NCBI GenBank assembly: GCA_001574975.1
Contig: KQ965748.1
Location: forward strand, 348,062-412,061
Length of the DNA stretch: 64,000 nucleotides
Source: Gonapodya prolifera JEL478
Lineage: Eukaryota; Monoblepharomycota; Monoblepharidomycetes; Monoblepharidales; Gonapodyaceae
Direction of reading: 5' to 3'
Shown here: positions 50,337 to 62,861 of the stretch, in pieces
Layout: every line of letters starts with the position of its first letter
Position numbering within the stretch: the stretch's first letter is position 1
Notes under the pieces: generated by a model
What the model was told of the DNA's origin: nothing
Databases searched by the model: none
The model's input: the letters and a program-made list of their open reading frames with translations, nothing else
Program-made: the position numbers and the translations under genes

Positions 50337-52155
50337 ATGACTTCTCCTCGCATCGTCGGCATTTCCTCCATCACCGTCGTGGAATCAGGCCCGCCAAACC
50401 CGCCTGCGTCTCCGTCTCCCGCCCCGCTCGTTCCCGTGCCGAATAACCGCGGTAAGCAAACTTTCATTTGCGCGAGAGGATCCGAGGACGGGGTTTCCAC
50501 ACCAGCCGACTACACGGTTTAGGTCGCTCTGTCTCCGCTAATCCCACCACCGCCGCGAGAGATGTCGAGGCGAAACTGCTCGCCGCAGCGGCGGCTTCCA
50601 GGAGGGCAACACCAATGACTCCACCGCCCGTGAGGCTTCAGTGGGACGACAACGACACTAGCGGGCATGCTGTAATTCCGCCAAGTGAAAACGATGCCGC
50701 TGGAGGGACAGAGGCAGAGGGGGGCTCCCAGCTTCACCTGATCGAACCAGGGACAATCACGCTGGAGGTAACCCCCGCGGACGACCGTCGAGCTTCGGTA
50801 GCTCTTTCAGACGCCGGACCTTCTCCCTCTCTGGCAGAGTCTGGTCGCAGTCATTCTGCCGAGGACGCGCTCGCGGATCAGGCCGAACAAGTCGCAGTTG
50901 CGTTGGAGGAGACGAGGAGGGCACTTGGGAGGTTGCAGTTGCTAGCTCGGGAAGAACAACAGTTTGGTGAGTCTATTCAATTCGGCTTCTTAGTTGTGGG
51001 TTGGATAATGGGGTTCGGTGCGAGATAGACTTACTCGTCAACGGTCAGCTTCCGACCCACGAACAACTGGTCTTGAAGCTTCAGGATAAGTTCAAGAAAC
51101 AGGGCGAGTTCCAACGGACGTCAGCGAAGCTCGCGGGAGTCACTTATCTCGTACAAGTGCATAACTTTATCCGCGGAAAGCTCATGCAGGTCTGTTTCCG
51201 CTTCCATCCGGGACCAGTTTCCAAACCCCACCCTGATGGACCGGCTCGTTAGCGTTCCCTCCACAAACACCGTCGCCACATCAACGATCTCCAAACCCAC
51301 ATCCAATCCCTCACGTCCAACCTCACCGACCTCTCCGCCCACGTCACGACTGTATCTGGGGACCTGGACGCAACCCGTGCCGACCAAGAAGCCACACGAG
51401 CCCTCCTCACATCCACCCAACACGCACTAGAATCTGCCGTGACAGAATACAGGGGCGAGCTCCGTCGAGCGTGGGACGCGCTCGGGCGGCAAAACGTCGT
51501 CGTGGAGAGCTTGGTCTCGTCCCGCGTCAACCGCGACATCATGGTCGACTTGGTGCTTCTCGTACTCGCCGTCTACGCCACGGGGTTCCCTCTCGTGTCA
51601 TACCCAATGGACGCCCTCACCCGTGGCCTGACGGCACTGAGCATCGCCCTAGCTCGCCGCCTCGCCGACCGACCGGCGCCGGACCCCTCGCGACTGCTTC
51701 TTTCCGAAGCCGTGCAGATCAAGCGGCGCGAGCGGGACTTGCGCCTCTTCATCTCGGCCACGATACGGTCGCTGCTCGTGTGGGGAGTCTGGCGGAGAGC
51801 GAGAGAGTTTGCGCGCTCGTACCGGATCTACGGACCGCCCTCGGGGTACAGCTATTGGGACATTGTGGGGCAGTACGTGGACAGGACCACGGGGATGGGG
51901 TGGGTTGTTGGGTGGAGTCCCGGTGGGATGGCGGCGGCGGCGGAGGGCGTTGGAGGCGGGACCGAGGTGTCAATGGAAGGTTCGAACGGCGGACCGTCGG
52001 ACTTTCACGAGCGAGAGCAGAGGATCTTGCGCGCAGTCAGGGGCATGGCGGAGCGAGGGAGGAGGTTGGGTGAGCCGGCGGAGGAGGTGAATGGAGAAAC
52101 TGAGAAGGAGAGTGGTGATGGAAAAGGAAAGGGGAAGGACGTTGTAAGAGAGTGA
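50337..52155 (+). CDS. Coiled-coil membrane protein, family unknown
   Basis: Four exons (50337-50451, 50523-50966, 51029-51189, 51253-52155), phases consistent, about 540 residues. The N-terminal 170 residues are disordered. QAEQVAVALEETRRALGRLQ begins helical sequence that continues through LVLKLQDKFKKQGEFQRTSA and HRRHINDLQTHIQSLTSNLT, an extended coiled coil. Two hydrophobic segments follow: DLVLLVLAVYATGFPLVSYP (about residue 350) and LFISATIRSLLVWGVW (about 410). The tail is Gly/Glu/Lys-rich. Coiled coil followed by paired membrane segments recalls mitochondrial Mdm33/She9, but I see no signature sequence and no clear presequence, so this is only a suggestion. Confidence 0.65.
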
Positions 52156-52439
52156 ACTCTTCGGGCCGGGGTCTAGCCGGGGACAAGGACGGGACGACGC
52201 GATTCGAAAATTTGACACATTCGACATGTTAAGATAAGGAGGTTCGTAATTGGAATGCGTGGAATACGTTTATCATTGCATATTGTACAAGTGTGCGTCT
52301 AGACGATTAAGTGCCAAGGTATCCGCCGATGAACTTGAATAAGTAAACCTTGCAACCGCCAAACGATAAACCGAAGTGCGGCCGACTGTCATCCTCATGA
52401 AGGCGAATCGTCCCCGTAGAATTGGGTTGGGTGCACGCT

Positions 52440-54840
52440 CTACAGCCTCCCCACCTCCTTCCGAAACTCCCCCACGAGAAATCCAGCCACTCTCGCACTA
52501 TGCCAATATGAGAAGTGCGCTCTGAGCCCGGCAAGGTAGTCCCGCGCCGCCGACAAGTACCCGGGCGCCGGGCCCAGGTGCGGGCGCGGGGACGTGAAGG
52601 ATGTGAACAGGAAGTCGGGCGTGACTACAAAGTCGAGGCGGGGGTGGGGTGGGATGATGGACGAGGCGGATCGGGAGACAAGGGGTGGCGGGGTTGGTGT
52701 TGTCTTTGGTGCAGGGGCGGGGACGGGAGGGAAGGTATTCTCGACGGGCGATGGGCTGCGCGTACGTTCGCGGTCCGACGACGCCGAGTCGGACGTCCGG
52801 TCCGACATGCTTTCGTCGTCCTCCCCGTCCACCGAATCACGCCCAGCTGCGGCAGCGCCCGAGTCCATCTCACCATCCTTCCCTGCAGCGGGTTGAGGTT
52901 GGGAGACAGGCTCCGAGACAGCCGGAGCAGGCGAAGTACGAGTGAAACGGCCAGTCAAGTTGAGCAAAGACGAGGCGATCGATGCGAGAATTCCGGGTTG
53001 GGTCTGTCGATCGAGTCCATGAGGCAGAGGGCTCGAAGGCCCCTTCTGCCTCTTTACACCATGGCCATTGCCTTCCCCAACGTCGTCTCGGTCTCGCGCA
53101 CGCTTCCCTACTTTCTCTCCTTCACCAGGAGACCCCTGTGGCCGTGACCTCCACCTCCCCACAACACCACCAACCCCGCCCAAGTACCGCACAGACGCCG
53201 ACGTCGAGACAGCCACTGCGTCGAGCGCCGTCTGGACGGTGCGGTGCAGGGATGGCAGCGCTAGCGACGCGACGGGACTGGGAAGAGGGAGCGGGATCGT
53301 GGCGGAGAGTTTGAGACCGAGAGTGAGGCGGACGGAGGTGGGCGTGGGGGCAGGGGCAGGTGTAGAGGAGGGAGCGCGTGCGGTGAGGGAGCGGGATGTG
53401 GACACGTGGGGTATTGTGACGGGGGGGACTTGCTTGAATGAGGGCGAGAGGAGGGGTTCGCATCGGTATCCCTTTGCGCGCGTTACAGAAATCCAGGAAC
53501 CGGGTATGAGATGTTTCCGTTTCACGCGCAGAAACCGATGTCGGACCCAGGACTCACCATCGGATCATTGGTCGAAAACAGATTCAAAAACCTCACCCCC
53601 AGCCCGGCGACGTGGTCGAGTTTCTGCGCAAACGCGCCGTGTTCGGTCCGCGCCACTTGCACGGCGGCGATGGGACTTCCGAGCGTCACAAGCAGACGAG
53701 GGCGGAATGCGAGGGATAGAGAAAGTGGCTTGGGGGAGGTGGTGGGGGTTGGTGGATCGGGGGCGGGCGGGAGCCTGGTCTGCTCCACGCCAGTGTCGGA
53801 ATGGATGGACTCGTCGGCGCATAAGGTGGTCGCCGAGTTGGCTGCTTCTTCGGCCTTCCATGTCTGCTTCTGGAGGAGGTCGAACGAAATAACGCCGCCG
53901 AGAGAGTACCCCATGAGGACAACAACTCCATCAAACACTCCCCCCGGCTGAGTCGCGCAAAATGAGCGGTAGAGGTCATTGAGCTGGTCACGAACAAATT
54001 GGAGCATCCACGAGCCCAGGTGGGGCGTGAAGAACATGACGACGTCGAGGAGGACGTCCTGGTGTGCGTTGGGGTAGAGGGGTGAAGGTGGTGGGTTGGG
54101 TGGGAAAAGAAGTGGTGCAGAGGATGGGGATGGAGATGGCTTACGTTGCTTATTTTGCGGAAGAGGGGGATGTTTTGATTGCTGACGAGGTTCAGTTGGC
54201 TGCGATAAAGGGGGAGGAACGATACATGCCCTCGCCGTGAGCGATACACACATATGCGCCAGTACATTCTCAGACACTTGACTCACCGATCCACGTCTTC
54301 CAACCGATGCAGAGACGTGTGCCAGTCGATTTCGCGGATCTCCACGGTGAGCGGAGCCACACCGTGTTCGTCGTGCTCCAACGCTACAGATCGAGCAATG
54401 TGAGACCGAAGCGACGATAAGTTGCGTGGGAGGTTGTTTTGAGGGCCGATTCCGGTGACGAGCAGGCAGAGGACGTCCACTGGGGCGGATGTGGAAGTGG
54501 AAGGGCGATCGTGAACCAACGATTGCGGCGAGCGTTTGCAGAGGAGAGGCGCACCTTTGTCGTGGCGATGACGATGCTCCGGTGAAGCCATTCTCGCTGT
54601 CTGTGTCCCGGGTGGATACAGGAGACGTGGGTCTTTAGCTGAGTGCAAAGATGGGTCGTCAGGTGGGTTCTGGTCGTAGCGACCACGCCGGGTAAGAGGG
54701 AGGAAGGCAACAGGGGGGGTGCAGGCAGACGATAGAGGAAATGAAGTGTGCGGGTTTAGTGGATGGGCGATGTGGCGGACATCATGTGAGTGCGGTCTTC
54801 GCTGTTGTGCTTCGCATCTTCTCTGCTCACCGCCTGACAT
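52440..54840 (-). CDS. DDHD-domain phospholipase A1 (phosphatidic-acid preferring)
   Basis: Four exons (54287-54840, 54145-54199, 53558-54058, 52440-53471) give about 713 residues; an in-frame ATG at 54846 adds two. VDVLCLLVTGIGPQNN is the lipase oxyanion strand. DVLLDVVMFFTPHLGSWM and VVVLMGYSLGGVISFDLL follow, with the nucleophile Ser in G-Y-S-L-G, then LVTLGSPIAAVQ and LNLFSTNDPM. The long last exon holds GYRCEPLLSPSF, a disordered Ser/Asp-rich region and the DDHD end: PHPRLDFVVTPDFL, GLRAHFSYWHSARVAGFLVG. DDHD enzymes hydrolyse the sn-1 acyl chain of phosphatidic acid and related lipids at ER/Golgi or mitochondrial membranes. The literal D-D-H-D residues are only partly kept. Confidence 0.83.
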
Positions 54841-55376
54841 AATCACAGAACACTTAAGATTAGTTCCTTAAAACCAAGTTCGAAATCAGACTACTCCAAT
54901 TCTACGCATGTTTCGTCATATGACAAGGTAACTCCTTGTGAGTTGAGAAAGGTGTGCACCTGTTCAATGGGTGTAACTGAAGGTTCAGTTTACAACATCA
55001 AGGCGCAACACTTACCTGTCTGTTGACACCAGTAGGAAGAGCTAAAAACAGGCACACCAACGTAGACAAAAGTTTGTCCGCGTACTGTACAAGTTCACAG
55101 CGTGCGATAGCACGACAAATTTTTCAAGACGCTTGCGCCAGTCGTCCTGCTCAATCCTATCTTCATGATAATCAGTCTGTCGAAGATTTATGCGTCGTGT
55201 AAGAGTGTCAATCACACTCCACGTGATAGGAGCATTGTCGCGAATGTCAGTCAAGAGGGCTTACTGTGCAGCAAACAACGTGTAACATACAACGTTTCGC
55301 AAACGTCCGTAACGCGCTGCCGAACCAGCGTACAGTTTCATCGTTTCACGGTTCCAAATCCTGCATCGATTCCACA
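54841..55376. other. Divergent promoter region
   Basis: Gap between the DDHD gene (leftward) and the next gene (rightward). A 70-codon minus-strand frame at 55042-55254 has no motif. Confidence 0.4.
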
Positions 55377-56407
55377 ATGAACCACCCCGCCTCGCTCTCT
55401 TCCACTCCCCTCGAAACACTCACCTCCATCGCCCTCGCCCTCCCCGTCCCCCCGATCGTGCGGCAGTCATCAACCGCTAGCTACTTCCACCGAATCGTCA
55501 CGATTCCTGCCGTATGGGAGAGATTGGACTTTTCAGACGTCGAGCGCAGTTTCGGGGAGCGGGAACTTGAGGCGGGGGTCGACCAAACCGCCAGATGGAT
55601 CGAGATATCCCCGACGAGAACAGACATTGACATTGGCAGGACGGCGAAAGGGAGCGTTTCGGAAGGGATCACGCAAGTGACTTTTGCCGGATCCTGGTTT
55701 CAGATGTGGCAGTTGTGAGTGGCAATGAAGCTGCTTGGGATTCGAAGGCTCAAGCTTCGTGATTGCTAGGATGTCGACCTCAGCAACCTCCTCCGAGCTT
55801 TGTTCCGAGACCGCGAGACGGTTCATCACTGGCTCCAGGAATCGTCTCTGCAATATCTGGATTTACGTTTCAGCAATCGTTCAAAGACACGACGGGCATT
55901 ATCAACGGAATCTAGCGGTCTCCTCAACCAGCTATCTCTTTCATTTCCCAATCTCACCGTCAGACCGAAACCGTGTGGCTCCTGCGGCAATTATACGACC
56001 GCATCAGATAACTCCAACGATGGTTTATCCCGGGAACTCAATCACCCGTCAGCGGTCGAGTTGGCAAAGATGGAGTGCTGGGAATGTCTGATAAAGGGTC
56101 TTCGCGACGTCTGTGACACTGTTTTGGATCACACCCCCGGTTTCAATACAGGATCTGCACATCAGTCCCGGACTGTCAGCAACTCTTGGTGGATCATGCG
56201 AGCTGCTGGCGAGCAGACTGCACTGCGTTCTTTTCCCAAAGCTGCGGATTGGATAGTGAACTTTCGTGCGAAAGGTGTGGATATCTTACATGCGACGAGC
56301 ACCGGACCCATAATGGTCACGAGCCAGACCTAGTCTATTGTGGGGCCTGTCTGCCTAAAGAGGAAAGTGAACAATCGGATTCTGAGACTTCTTATTGTTC
56401 AGATTAG
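55377..56407 (+). CDS. F-box-like protein with C-terminal Cys/His zinc-binding region
   Basis: Exon 1 (55377-55714) starts MNHPASLSSTPLETLTSIAL. ASYFHRIVTIPAVWERLDFS is the F-box-to-LRR transition typical of this group. A middle frame (about 55770-56150) reads LQYLDLRFSNRSKTRRALST and contains CGSC and CWEC pairs. The last frame (ending 56407) has CGLDSELSCERCGYLTCDEH and VYCGACLPKEES, spaced like a small treble-clef or B-box zinc site. The joins between these frames are not settled: the acceptor before DVDLSNLLRAL does not match the donor phase of exon 1. Either a small exon is missing or the gene is damaged. Confidence 0.5.
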
Positions 56408-56619
56408 ATGGTTTGCAGATCGAAATATTCTTCTGTCGTCTATCGACATCCCATCGGTCACACCGAATTTCAGACATTTAAAGCTATACTTTCCTTTTGA
56501 ATAATTCCTTTCCTTGATAATGCTTGGCGGGAGTTGGTAGCTCTGGTCCAGGGGAGGACTCCCCTCGCCGATCATCTCTTGACTCTCATCAATCAATGAA
56601 AGAACACACGCCTGATATC

Positions 56620-59001
56620 ATGTCTCCATCAACCGGCGCACCACACAAGTTATCCATCATTCCTGGTAAGCGCTTATCTTGACGCCTCTCCTCGCTCTCG
56701 CTTATTTGCATCTCTCATTCACGGACAAGCTGGTCTCAGCACTCCCCCATCAGACCCAATGGACTGGTCAAGAGACGCAGCACCCCTCGCCCACCCTCCC
56801 CTCCTCTCCATCCGCACATGGCAGACTCTCGACTCCGTGGCTCCAGCCCACGAACAGGCTTTTGCAGTGTCGGGTAAGGGGAAGGACTCGGACTGCCAGC
56901 TGCCGACGCCCATCAGTCCAGTGAGAATGGACTTTGATGACTCGACGACGACCTTGATGGATATGGTGAGTGGGGCCGGGACCGGAATGGGGGCGATGAA
57001 GCAGGTGCGAAGCAAGTGTGATCGCCTAGCACCACCATTGGCACTCATCTCGATTGGGCGTAAGAACGGAGGACGCTTGAGGAAATTTAATAAGACAGGA
57101 CGCGATGGACAGGAAGGCGTGTAATCTGCGGGGGATTCTTCGGTCTCTGTGTCCCATCGGAGACATAACTAGACAGGGTCGTCGTTGCTGCCGACGTGAT
57201 GGAGCCGCGACCACATAAGACTTATGGCTCCCAAGCCACTAGAGTGGAGTGGATTGGGAATATCAGCGAGGCGATGGTCGTGGGCCACGTGGCAGGAGTC
57301 GGCACATACTTCGATTCAAACTTCGTCGACGCTTCCACAACCACCGATACTTCGTCCTTGTGATCGGAAACCAAGGCTCATCAGAGTAGAAAGCAAGACA
57401 GGAGGATGGGTGTGGCTTGCTGAACGTCTGGGCTGACAAAATTCTCTCGTTTCATCGATCCCCCCCGCTTCGCCTAGCATTATCCCTCTCCCACCCTCCC
57501 ACCCGAAATCCTCCACCACGTGCTCCGCAACCTCGACCCCTCTGTCTCACCCGACCACGCCACACTACTCGCCTGCCTCCGCGTATCCCGCTCCTGGTCC
57601 ACCCAAGCCCAACTCCGCCTCCTCTCCCGCCCGCAGCTGTCCAAACCCACCAAGCTCAAAACTCTCTGCGACGTGCTCAAATCCTGGGAGAAGGACTCCA
57701 CTGGCGCGGGAGAAGCCCCGACCGGCACACCCGTGAAACACTTGGACGTGTCCAGCCTCCGCACGCTGGGTGACAACCAAACGCACCTCTTCCGCCGCGT
57801 AGTCGCTCGGCGCCACCTTCCGGCCTCACTCAAGTCGCTGTACCTCCCACGCAGGAGCCGAGTCAATGTGCCCGAGGAGATGGTCGTCAACCTCCTCAAG
57901 CGGGCGCCCGAGCTGCGGCATGTCGACCTCGGCGGGGAACCTCTCCATCAGGGCGTTGCACGCACGCTGCGCTTATCGTGCCACCGCCTCCATTCCCTTG
58001 CCTTCTCTACCCGCCCCGTTCCCGACACTGACCTTGTGTCGCTCTTCTCGTCGCCACCCGCACCCCTCCCTCCCCACCTCTCACCCCTGCCCTCCCGCCT
58101 CACCCACCTCGACCTCGGCGCCCACCCCAGCCTCCTTCCCGGTACTCTTCTGGACCTCGCCCAACTCTTGCCCAACCTCCGCCACCTCGCCCTCCGCTCC
58201 AACCGTACCCTCGCCACCCCGGGCGCCACCGACGACCTCGCGCGCTTCCTCACCATCGTCGCGCCGCGCCTTGAATCCCTCGACGCCCGCGGATCACAGG
58301 CCTTCATGGAAGACGAGGTCATCACCGCGCTCACAAAGCACGGGGCCGGGTCCCTCACAAGGCTCGACCTGGGCGCATGGGAAGCCGACGTGGACCCCGC
58401 CGAGGCCGCAACGTCCTCAGCGGCCGCAGACCTCCCCCCGCCCGCGACCCTGAGCAAGGACTCCCTCGTCGCGCTCCGCCACCTCTCCAAGCTGACCCAC
58501 CTCCGCCTGCCCGGCCAGCCCGCACTCACGGACCTCACCGTCTCGGCGCTTGTCTCGTCCATGCCTAACCTCCTCGCATTCGACTCCAGCGGGTGCCGTA
58601 TCACAGACCTGGCCGTAGCCTCCGTCGCCGCGCACTGCCCGCTCGTCAGGTGGATTGACGTGGCCGAGTGCGCCTGGGTCGGCGACAAGGCCCTCGTTGC
58701 GTTGGGCGGGGAAGGTGGCGGCAAGGCGCTACGGGCTGTCGACGTCGGCGGCACGGACGTGAGCGAGGAACGGCTCGGATGGCTCGTCGCGCGGCGCTCC
58801 TCGCTTACTCACGTCGGCACGCGCGGGGTGAACATCTCCCCGCGGGATGCGTCGTCGGTCGGAGGTGCAGGTGCAGATGAGGGAATGGAGGGAGGGTATG
58901 GGTTCTGGAGGTGCGTCAGGGACGCGGGCAAAGTGGGAAGAGTCGTCGCAAAAAGAAGGTTGGGGTGGAACGAGGGGTGGGAGTTGGTCGCGAGGGTGTG
59001 A
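56620..59001 (+). CDS. F-box/leucine-rich-repeat protein
   Basis: Three exons (56620-56665, 56730-56965, 57478-59001) join in phase to about 601 residues. The N-terminal 94 residues are disordered (TPPSDPMDWSRDAAPLAHPP). Exon 3 begins with an F-box, LPPEILHHVLRNLDP then LLACLRVSRSWSTQ. LRRs run to the end: SLKSLYLPRRSRVNVPEEMV, LLKRAPELRHVDLGGEPLHQ, RLTHLDLGAHPSLLPG, LPNLRHLALRSNRTLA, SLTRLDLGAWEAD, KLTHLRLPGQPALTDLTVSA and LVRWIDVAECAWVGDKALVA. The layout is that of Grr1/FBXL-type SCF substrate receptors. Intron 2 is 512 nt and could hold another exon. A separate short gene at 56.6 kb is the alternative to this join. Confidence 0.75.
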
Positions 59002-60593
59002 AGGGTGAAGGGTTGCCTTAGTGCCCGTTTACGGAGGCGGGGAAAGAAAGCGTGGGAAGCAAACTCGAACCAAATTAAAACCATAACACAATCAATTCTC
59101 AAGGATAAAAATGTTCAACTAAAAAAATAATCAACAAATCTAATGAAATATAGATACGTACAAAAACAGTCCCAGTGGTGAGACCACTCGGTTCCCCAGC
59201 TCCGAGAAAAAGTACCAACCCCGAAATTCGCCAAATAAAATTTCAACGTATGTCGCTCAGTCGAGGTAGCTCGCATTGTCACCCAGGCAGAGCAAGGGTT
59301 CATGTCAACACACTACGTACCGGTACGATATTTTCTCCCTTTAGGACTTGAGGGAGCCAAGACGGACTATCAGGCTAGCCGGCCATCATACAAACGTTGT
59401 TAGCATCACTCTCTTTCCGTGCCGAGTGCCGAGTTCGTCGTCCGTCATCACGCCCCACACGAGACGTCGTGCTTCAATCTTTGAGCTCACAAGTGTCAGA
59501 AAACTCTTCCTGTTTAAACTTTGTCATGAAGACATTGCTTGCCCGTGAGTGACGACTGACGGGTGGTGCTTTTGCACTTGACGTTCGCAACCAGGGGTGC
59601 AACTGAATTTCATTCTCGTCTATGTCCCTTCAATCCAGCAGTATTCTTTGCGTGCTTTCTTGCGTTAGTCGCGCTCGTTCAAGTTCAAAGGTGTGTCCAG
59701 AAGAAAGCTACACGTAAACGCTTCGAGCATGTAGTACCTTGTAAACGTGTATGAGAAGAAAAATCATGTTCGGTTCTCCCTCAGAATTGACATCCAATCG
59801 TGAATCGACACCCAGATTTCTCGGGTCCGTCCGTATTGTCACCCATGGTTACCAAGGGTACGTGAGGGTATAATCCTTGACGTGACTGTCACCCGCGGCT
59901 CGCTCCATTTTCGTGGGTTCTCCTTCAACCCGCCAGGTGTTTTTGCCTTCTTTCTCTCGCTAATCGAACTTGCTCATGGAGTGTTGCGCCAGCATGCGGG
60001 ACATCTTTCCTTCTAGGTCCGCCAACTCACAAGTCACACCCTCTCTCCCACCTTGCTCCCCCCCGCCTACAATCGCAGCCACACCCGTCCCACACAGTGC
60101 CGTCGCTATTGGAGAAGCCGGCACCGAGGTCGAAAAGAGGCACGAACCACTGCACCCAATATATGAGCCATAAGGGGGCGCCATTGATGGTGACCGATAC
60201 TTGGCGTTGATGGTGTTGTCGCGCAGTGGGCTTTGCCAGATATCTCCACGCTCTGAGAATGGGGCGACTTGGTTGTAAACAAATATGCGAAGAAACGTCA
60301 TGTTTTTGATGCAAAAGTCACTGAAACATCAGTCCAGCTGTGCAATTCGGCAAGAGTTTGATGATCTCTTTTGGCTGTTGCGACGACGCACTGGGGACCG
60401 CTGGATTCGCTGGCGTGCACGCGAATAAGAAGGAGCTTTTCGGCTATCTTGTCCCGCGGTGTCCTCTCCACTGATCGCGGCGCGGCCACATCTCATCCCA
60501 TGCACATTTTGGTGCCATTATGGGCAAGAACAAAATTTCAAGTTATATTATATATCTATCATAGCATAAAAGCCTCAAATAAAGAGCCAAGTT
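59002..60593. other. Intergenic, no gene recognised
   Basis: About 1.6 kb with only short unconserved frames. It holds the 3' ends of the flanking convergent genes. No RNA gene or repeat seen. Confidence 0.5.
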
Positions 60594-61417
60594 TTATTTC
60601 GGAATGCTTCCATCATCTCCACCGTCTCTGTACACGCAGAGCTTGTTTCCCTCAGGGTCACGGAAGTACCTGCAATAGCCAACACACAACTTTTAATTTT
60701 CGCCTGCTCTTGCGCCTTGCCGGAAACACAGGTCGGGTGTTCCGAAAAAACTCACGCTGCGTAAAACGCCTCGGGTCCCTCCTCGCCGCGCAGACCGATC
60801 GGTCCTTCGTCCTTGCAACCCAGCGACATGGCATACTCGTACATGTCCTTGGCGATTTTGCGAGTTGGCGTTTGGAAAGCGACCACTGTAGGGTGGAGGG
60901 TAGAGGGCGTTGGCAGGGGGTGGGTAAAGAGGCGAAAAAGTGTCAGTTCAGTGTGGTGAGCTCTAGCTACCACGGCCACAACACCTAGGGTTCGATCCAC
61001 GAAAGAGTCCACGATCTCTATACGCGCTCAGCATGGGATAATCCTCGTTCCGCGAGATATCGCCCTCGGTCAGCACTTCGTGCTCAGGCATCGGGCTCGC
61101 TCCGCAAAAGAGTCATCGGTCAGCGCTATCGCGCTAAGGCCTCGATGTCCTCGCTGCACTCCCGTCTTCCGTTTTTCCGTGCTTCGCACTCCAGACCTCG
61201 CAACTTCGCACTCACTCGGCCCATTCCCCGGGTTCGCCGGCAACGTCTTATCAAACGGCGTGGTAATCAAAAACCCAGCGTCTTTCCCATTGGAGTACAT
61301 CAACCCGCGCCCGGTGTTGAGCACAATCTTTCCCCCAATCGGGGCGAGCAGTGCGTCGTAAAAGACCTTTGCCTTGTCGAGGTCGTTCGTGCCGAGGCAG
61401 ACGTATCCGACGACCAT
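60594..61417 (-). CDS. Glyoxalase/VOC-superfamily protein
   Basis: Three exons (61216-61417, 60756-60885, 60594-60669) encode about 135 residues, normal for a single-domain VOC protein. MVVGYVCLGTNDLDKAKVFY opens the first beta-alpha-beta unit. GRGLMYSNGKDAGFLITTPF follows. MVAFQTPTRKIAKDMYEYAM and CKDEGPIGLRGEEGPEAFYA lead into the diagnostic end YFRDPEGNKLCVYRD, with the metal-site Glu. It resembles bacterial and fungal glyoxalase-like proteins whose substrate is often unknown. Intron 1 is 330 nt, against 86 nt for intron 2, because it carries the repeat described separately. Confidence 0.85.
60985..61201 (-). repeat. Hairpin-rich intronic repeat, copy B
   Basis: This block inside intron 1 of the VOC gene matches copy A (11744-11868) over at least 61083-61201, in the sense direction of its host. 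It is built from small perfect hairpins with 3-4 nt loops: GTGC-GAA-GCAC, AGCGC-GATA-GCGCT, AGCAC-GAA-GTGCT and GCGA-TATC-TCGC (minus-strand reading). A weaker internal repeat of the GACTCTTT...GGA.CGAACCC part lies at about 60985-61010. Confidence 0.65.
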
Positions 61418-62861
61418 GGTTGATGTAGCTGGATGGTAGAAGGTGGATGGTGGGGAGGGGGATGGTGATGACCCGGTTTGACGATGGTAACGAGTGTCAT
61501 CGAGAGGAGATTGATGTGGGCCCGAAGGAATCCGACGATTGGACAAGACGATTGCGACGGCGATGACGCCGCGATTCCCAATCGCCATCGCCCACGAAAA
61601 GGAAGACGAACGACAACATCAGCACCGCGCGATGGCAGGAGCAAACGGATCGAACGTACAGAGAGAAGGAGAAGTAAAGAGATTGGCAAAGGAGTAGAAA
61701 GAATAAGCGAAGGAAGAGAACTTATGGACCTGGGGTTTGTGGTGTGCCTCTTGGCGGGCCGTGACATCGGGCCGGTTGGAGCGGTAAAATGGGTTTCAGG
61801 TGCAGCCAGTCACGATTTCGGGGGTGCAGAGAGGCGCGCGTAAAACGTTTGGCAGAAAGTCCACAACTTTCCATGACTTTCCACTACATTCTACCGGCTT
61901 CGGATTCGTGGCAGAACAATTACGAAACAAGCAGCAACCGACCAGTGCCCCCCACACCTGCTCGGCTACTCCCGAGGACGATGACGGTTCTTCGCATTCG
62001 GGCAGGCAACGCTCTTGGGACGCTGCCCTCTGGTTATGGCGAATATGAACCGAGAGACAATTAGGGTTTGTTTGCATTGGAAACTCTGTAGTTTACATTA
62101 GAGCGGACTTTGGGTCTGACCTTGCTCGGCAGGCTAGCATTTCTTTTCTGTAGTACAATATAGACGGCAGAGAGGGGCCCGTTCCCTTCTCTGCCTTACG
62201 CGCCTAAATGCAACGTTCCGTGTGTGTGCAAAACCAAAGGGTTGAACCGCCACGTGCACGGCGGTAACTCTTCTTCTGTATTGTTTATGTGTCATAGCAA
62301 AACATGGGTGAGTTGCCCCTCAAAGCCCAGGGATGACTTCAGTGACGTCGAGCGTTGTGAAAACCGCGGTGAACGTTCAACGATAAGCGATGACGGCATA
62401 CCACATCTAGCCCGTTGGATACGACTGGCCAACTGTGTGTGACGTCCAAAATGTGTAGTTGAATATGAAACATGAGCACCCGCAGTCCAAGGATGTACGT
62501 GGAGTCCCACCACTGTTTCCATTCGACAACTGTGCCCAACAGCTGAGAAAGCGGTGGCACCACATTGTAACGAGAGCCCAAACCCAGATGTGGCGTACAA
62601 AAAAACACGAAAAGTTCACGTTGCAATCACGTAGATTGAGAACCAACGGCTGGTGATGTATGGTCACAGTGGCCATGACGTGTTCCAACAAGAATATAAC
62701 CCGGCCAAAAAAAAGCTACTGGTTCCGTTTGCGTTCTCTGCTGGTGTTGGAAAGCGGCTTTCTGAGGTTTCATTTGCTGTTGCTGAGGTCTGTTGTGCTC
62801 TCCACCTGCGACATTCCCCGCTCCCGTCCCTCCCTTCTCCCCCAATCCTCCTATTCCCCCA
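61418..62861. other. Intergenic, no gene recognised
   Basis: Overlapping frames under 160 codons, none with motifs. It lies between two divergent genes, so both promoters should be here. Confidence 0.5.

Noticed and set aside
52515-53892. Plus-strand frames of 210 and 274 codons
   Set aside because: They are shadows of the DDHD phospholipase exons on the minus strand.
57948-58754. 268-codon minus-strand frame over the F-box/LRR gene
   Set aside because: Antisense to clear LRR coding sequence and rich in Arg/Ser as expected of a shadow frame.
60981-61010. GGTTCGATCC-like tRNA B-box in the VOC intron
   Set aside because: No A-box or cloverleaf at proper spacing. It is part of the hairpin-rich repeat, and an RNA polymerase III origin cannot be shown from two copies.
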